Source: Parapedobacter koreensis
GTDB taxonomy: Bacteria > Bacteroidota > Bacteroidia > Sphingobacteriales > Sphingobacteriaceae
Direction: 5' to 3'
Assembly (NCBI RefSeq): GCF_900109365.1
Contig: NZ_FNZR01000002.1
Location: forward strand, 248,001-312,000
DNA length: 64,000 nt
Of this stretch, positions 61,591 through 64,000 are shown piece by piece (the stretch's first letter is position 1; every line of letters starts with the position of its first letter). Below the pieces are notes generated by a model, which was not told the origin of the DNA, made no database searches, and saw only the letters and a program-made list of their open reading frames with translations. Both the position numbers and the translations under genes were made by a program.

Positions 61591-62565
61591 TCAGAAGACT
61601 TCCAAGGCCAGCTTACCGATAAAATTGCCAGATTCCATTAGCCTGTGTGCATCGGATGCCGCAGCCAACGGAAATACCTGATGGATAATCGGTTTGAATG
61701 CGCCCTTTTCAACCAATGGCCATACGTGATTTTCAACCGCCTCCCGCAAAGTCGCTTTAAAGGCATTATCCCGGCTCCGCAACGTGCTTCCCGTAAAGGT
61801 AAGCCGCCGTTGCATCAATGCTATGATGTTCATTTGCACGTGTTTGCCGGCTACCGCATTGATGAATACGAGCCGGCCTTCATCGGCTAACAATGACAAG
61901 TGTTTCTCAAAATAAGGTGCGCCTATGCTGTCCAAAATGACATCTATCCGCTCTCCAGCCAGTTCCTCAGCAAAATCACGCTCGTGGTAGTTGATACCGG
62001 CCACGGCTCCCAATTGTTCGCAGAAGTCGCATTTTTCACGGGTTCCCGCCGTTGCATATACCCGTGCACCGAAGGCTGTACCCAGCTGGATGGCCGTGGT
62101 GCCGATACCTCCGCTGCCACCGTGCACCAGCAACGTTTCACCGCATTGTAGTTTTCCCCGCTGGAAGACATTGTGCCAAACGGTAAATACCGTTTCCGGC
62201 AAGCAGGCAGCTTCCACAAAATCAAGGTTTGCCGGTATGGGCAGGCAATGCGCCTCATCTGCCGCCGCGAATTCGGCATATCCACCGCCCCCCAACAAAG
62301 CGCACACGCGGTCGCCGGGTACCCATCGCTTCACCTCAGCACCACAAGCTTCCACAACACCAGCCACTTCCAAGCCCGGAATATCCGCCACTACGCCCGG
62401 TGGAGCGGGGTAATTGCCTTTCCGCTGAAAGATGTCAGGGCGATTGATACCAGCAGCATGTACCCGGATAAGGACTTCCTTGGCACGGGGTGTCGGCACA
62501 GGACGTCGCTGGATGGACAGCCCATCCGCATCGCCATATTGGGTAATGGAGGCAGCTTGCATCAT
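61591..62565 (-). CDS. NAD(P)H:quinone oxidoreductase-like zinc-free MDR protein
   Basis: A 324-residue protein of the medium-chain reductase family, close to the PIG3/zeta-crystallin group. It starts MMQAASITQYGDADGLSIQR and has RVHAAGINRPDIFQRKGNYP, PETVFTVWHNVFQRGKL and the NADPH-binding LVHGGSGGIGTTAIQLGTAF. No zinc-binding Cys set is present, as in quinone reductases. It reduces quinones with NADPH. Its ATG overlaps the stop of the barrel-protein gene upstream by four bases, so the two are co-transcribed. Confidence 0.92.
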   Translation of the reverse strand: MMQAASITQYGDADGLSIQRRPVPTPRAKEVLIRVHAAGINRPDIFQRKGNYPAPPGVVADIPGLEVAGVVEACGAEVKRWVPGDRVCALLGGGGYAEFAAADEAHCLPIPANLDFVEAACLPETVFTVWHNVFQRGKLQCGETLLVHGGSGGIGTTAIQLGTAFGARVYATAGTREKCDFCEQLGAVAGINYHERDFAEELAGERIDVILDSIGAPYFEKHLSLLADEGRLVFINAVAGKHVQMNIIALMQRRLTFTGSTLRSRDNAFKATLREAVENHVWPLVEKGAFKPIIHQVFPLAAASDAHRLMESGNFIGKLALEVF

Positions 62566-64000
62566 GATTTTTTCGAAGGATATTTTTGCAGCCGGATATT
62601 GAGTGACAGCATAAAGTACCTGGCCAACCGGTTATTCCGGACATCGAGGATGTCCGTGCCCAACACTTCGCGCGTAATCCCGGTATTTTGGTTAAACAAG
62701 TCAAATCCTTGAAAACGCAACAATGCCATATTATTGTTCAAAAACGTACATTCAATATAAGCGTTCAGCAAGGTCGGGTTTGCGTTGACAAAGCTGCTGT
62801 ATCCCGTATTGAGCCGATGGGAAAGGTCGAAGCCAAATGCCCAATTATCCGACAGATAGCCTTTACCAGCCAATCCAAATAATACGGAATTGGCATCGAT
62901 ACCATCCCGGTTTTCCCAGTTGCGCAGCGAGTAGCGTGTACGGTTAAAGGTGTAACTGCTGTTCAATTCGGTTTCGATGACGTCTTCCAGGGTATACCGC
63001 ATTTGTACGGCCTGCGAATAGATAAAGTTCCGCCCAAAATTTTTCTCGTCATTGATGTACGAAATATTGTTTACGTAATCCGTCGTCCCGTTGAGATTTA
63101 ATTGCAGGTTGTCATTGAATACCGGCGTACTGAACATATAATATCCCCGGGCATCAAAGTACCCTGAAGAATTGCGGAAGCTCGTTTCCTGTACCGTGCT
63201 GCTGGGGTTCGAACGATTGGTCACGATTTTATTCTGGATTTGATTGAGCGCGAGCTGTGCTTCGAAAAATTGATTCCGCCCCATTTTGGTTTGCCGGAAA
63301 CGTGTGGTAATCCGATTAACAAATTCAGCCTTCAAATCCGCGTTGCCGATGATGATGTTCTGCGAATTGGTCAGATCCCGGATAGGTTGTATCTGGGAAA
63401 AATTAGGCTGGTTATTCGTGCCCAGGTATTCGATGGACCATTCGGTTTCGTCATTGATGCGGAAACGGAAACCCGCACTGGGAATTAAATTGACATTGCG
63501 GTGTTGTGTCGTGGTATCTGCATCAAGTGTACGCCCCTCCAGCAAGAGCGGTTGCACACCAAAACCTAAGGTATACCTAAAACGTTTGCTTTGCTCCATT
63601 TGATAAATCAATCCCACCCGATTACTCTCGAAAAAATACGCATAATCTACGCTTAACGAGTCTACAAATAGTTCCTTGCCCGTGTCCCAAACGCTACGGC
63701 GGCTATCAATGGCTGTATAATTATATTCATAGCTGACCTCCAGAATGCTTTTATCATCAATGGGTTCGACGTAAGACGCCTTCAACCTTCCCACGCGGTT
63801 CTGATTGTCGCTTTCCACTTCTTGCGAGAATGCATAGGACCCGTCCTGAACGGGCTGCCCTGTAATTGCATTTATACTTTCAAACACATCATTGATGTCT
63901 TCCAACTTATCCCTGCCTGCATACTTGCCTTGCATATTCAGCACAAATTTACGCCCGGGCTTGTGAAAATTTCTGGAGTACAACACATCCATATCAAAAT
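62562..64000 (-). CDS. Outer-membrane beta-barrel protein, C-terminal part (cut by window edge)
   Basis: The frame enters from the right edge and runs for about 479 codons to the stop at 62562. All of the visible part is antiparallel beta strands (YVEPIDDKSILEVSYEYNYT, YTLGFGVQPLLLEGRTL, FFEAQLALNQIQNKIVTNRS), as in the TonB-receptor-like OMP_b-brl_3 family of Bacteroidota. A short basic tail (RLQKYPSKKS) follows the last strand. It lacks the plug here because the N-terminus is outside the window. The substrate is unknown. Confidence 0.8.
   Translation of the reverse strand, partial: FDMDVLYSRNFHKPGRKFVLNMQGKYAGRDKLEDINDVFESINAITGQPVQDGSYAFSQEVESDNQNRVGRLKASYVEPIDDKSILEVSYEYNYTAIDSRRSVWDTGKELFVDSLSVDYAYFFESNRVGLIYQMEQSKRFRYTLGFGVQPLLLEGRTLDADTTTQHRNVNLIPSAGFRFRINDETEWSIEYLGTNNQPNFSQIQPIRDLTNSQNIIIGNADLKAEFVNRITTRFRQTKMGRNQFFEAQLALNQIQNKIVTNRSNPSSTVQETSFRNSSGYFDARGYYMFSTPVFNDNLQLNLNGTTDYVNNISYINDEKNFGRNFIYSQAVQMRYTLEDVIETELNSSYTFNRTRYSLRNWENRDGIDANSVLFGLAGKGYLSDNWAFGFDLSHRLNTGYSSFVNANPTLLNAYIECTFLNNNMALLRFQGFDLFNQNTGITREVLGTDILDVRNNRLARYFMLSLNIRLQKYPSKKS

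Overview
The window is chromosomal DNA from a Bacteroidota, most likely the family Sphingobacteriaceae; the moderate G+C by eye would suit a Parapedobacter- or Olivibacter-like genus, but the genus is a guess. The evidence is a SusC/SusD pair, several outer-membrane beta-barrel families typical of the phylum, two-gene RHS loci with a DUF6443-type N-terminus, exo-mannosidases of GH92 and GH125, and promoters that fit the Bacteroidota pattern TTG-N19-TAnnTTTG rather than the E. coli sigma70 pattern. Layout: 1-7.8 kb is the end of an exopolysaccharide locus on the minus strand: a cut glycosyltransferase, a GT2, a hexapeptide acyltransferase, a 33-codon membrane ORF, a Wzy/ligase-like polymerase, a Wzc-like copolymerase, a half-size TolC-like protein, an initiating sugar-phosphate transferase fused to a pseudo-receiver, and a stand-alone receiver. 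8.0-10.1 kb holds divergent ribosomal operons rplU-rpmA (minus) and rpsF-rpsR-rplI (plus). 10.2-16.0 kb has two secreted unknowns and an orphan susCD pair. 16.5-30.6 kb is mostly housekeeping: a two-component system, a His-rich lipoprotein, folD, lepA, purM, rimB/rimK, lgt, an MFS pump and aroQ. 30.6-38.6 kb contains a Wzi/RemB-like barrel, GH125, murI, an OmpA lipoprotein, a GH144/glucoamylase-like enzyme and accA. The most unusual region is 38.7-50.7 kb, a polymorphic-toxin locus. A two-gene RHS system (46182-49619 and 42587-46171) ends in an HNH/LHH-like toxin tip with its immunity gene. Downstream lie at least two, probably three, promoterless spare toxin/immunity cassettes. Two of these start with a copy of the RHS tail sequence, frameshifted, so they look like a silent reservoir from which the expressed RHS tip can be replaced by recombination. 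An XRE regulator upstream is bracketed by two sets of direct repeats with a 22-nt period, one ahead of the regulator and one ahead of the RHS-side operon, which suggests that it controls both. From 50.7 to 58.4 kb runs a complete-looking non-phosphorylating L-fucose catabolic operon: permease FucP, mutarotase, L-fucose dehydrogenase, lactonase, UxaA-type dehydratase, a second SDR, and an FAH-family hydrolase. A divergent AraC-type regulator with a 21-bp-spaced direct-repeat operator probably controls it. Between that regulator and a GH92 alpha-mannosidase, a VapBC toxin-antitoxin module sits between two perfect 51-bp direct repeats made from the 3' end of the regulator gene: a clean insertion scar without an integrase. 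The window ends with a quinone-reductase-like enzyme and the C-terminal part of an outer-membrane beta-barrel protein. No rRNA, tRNA, CRISPR array, transposase or integrase was seen.
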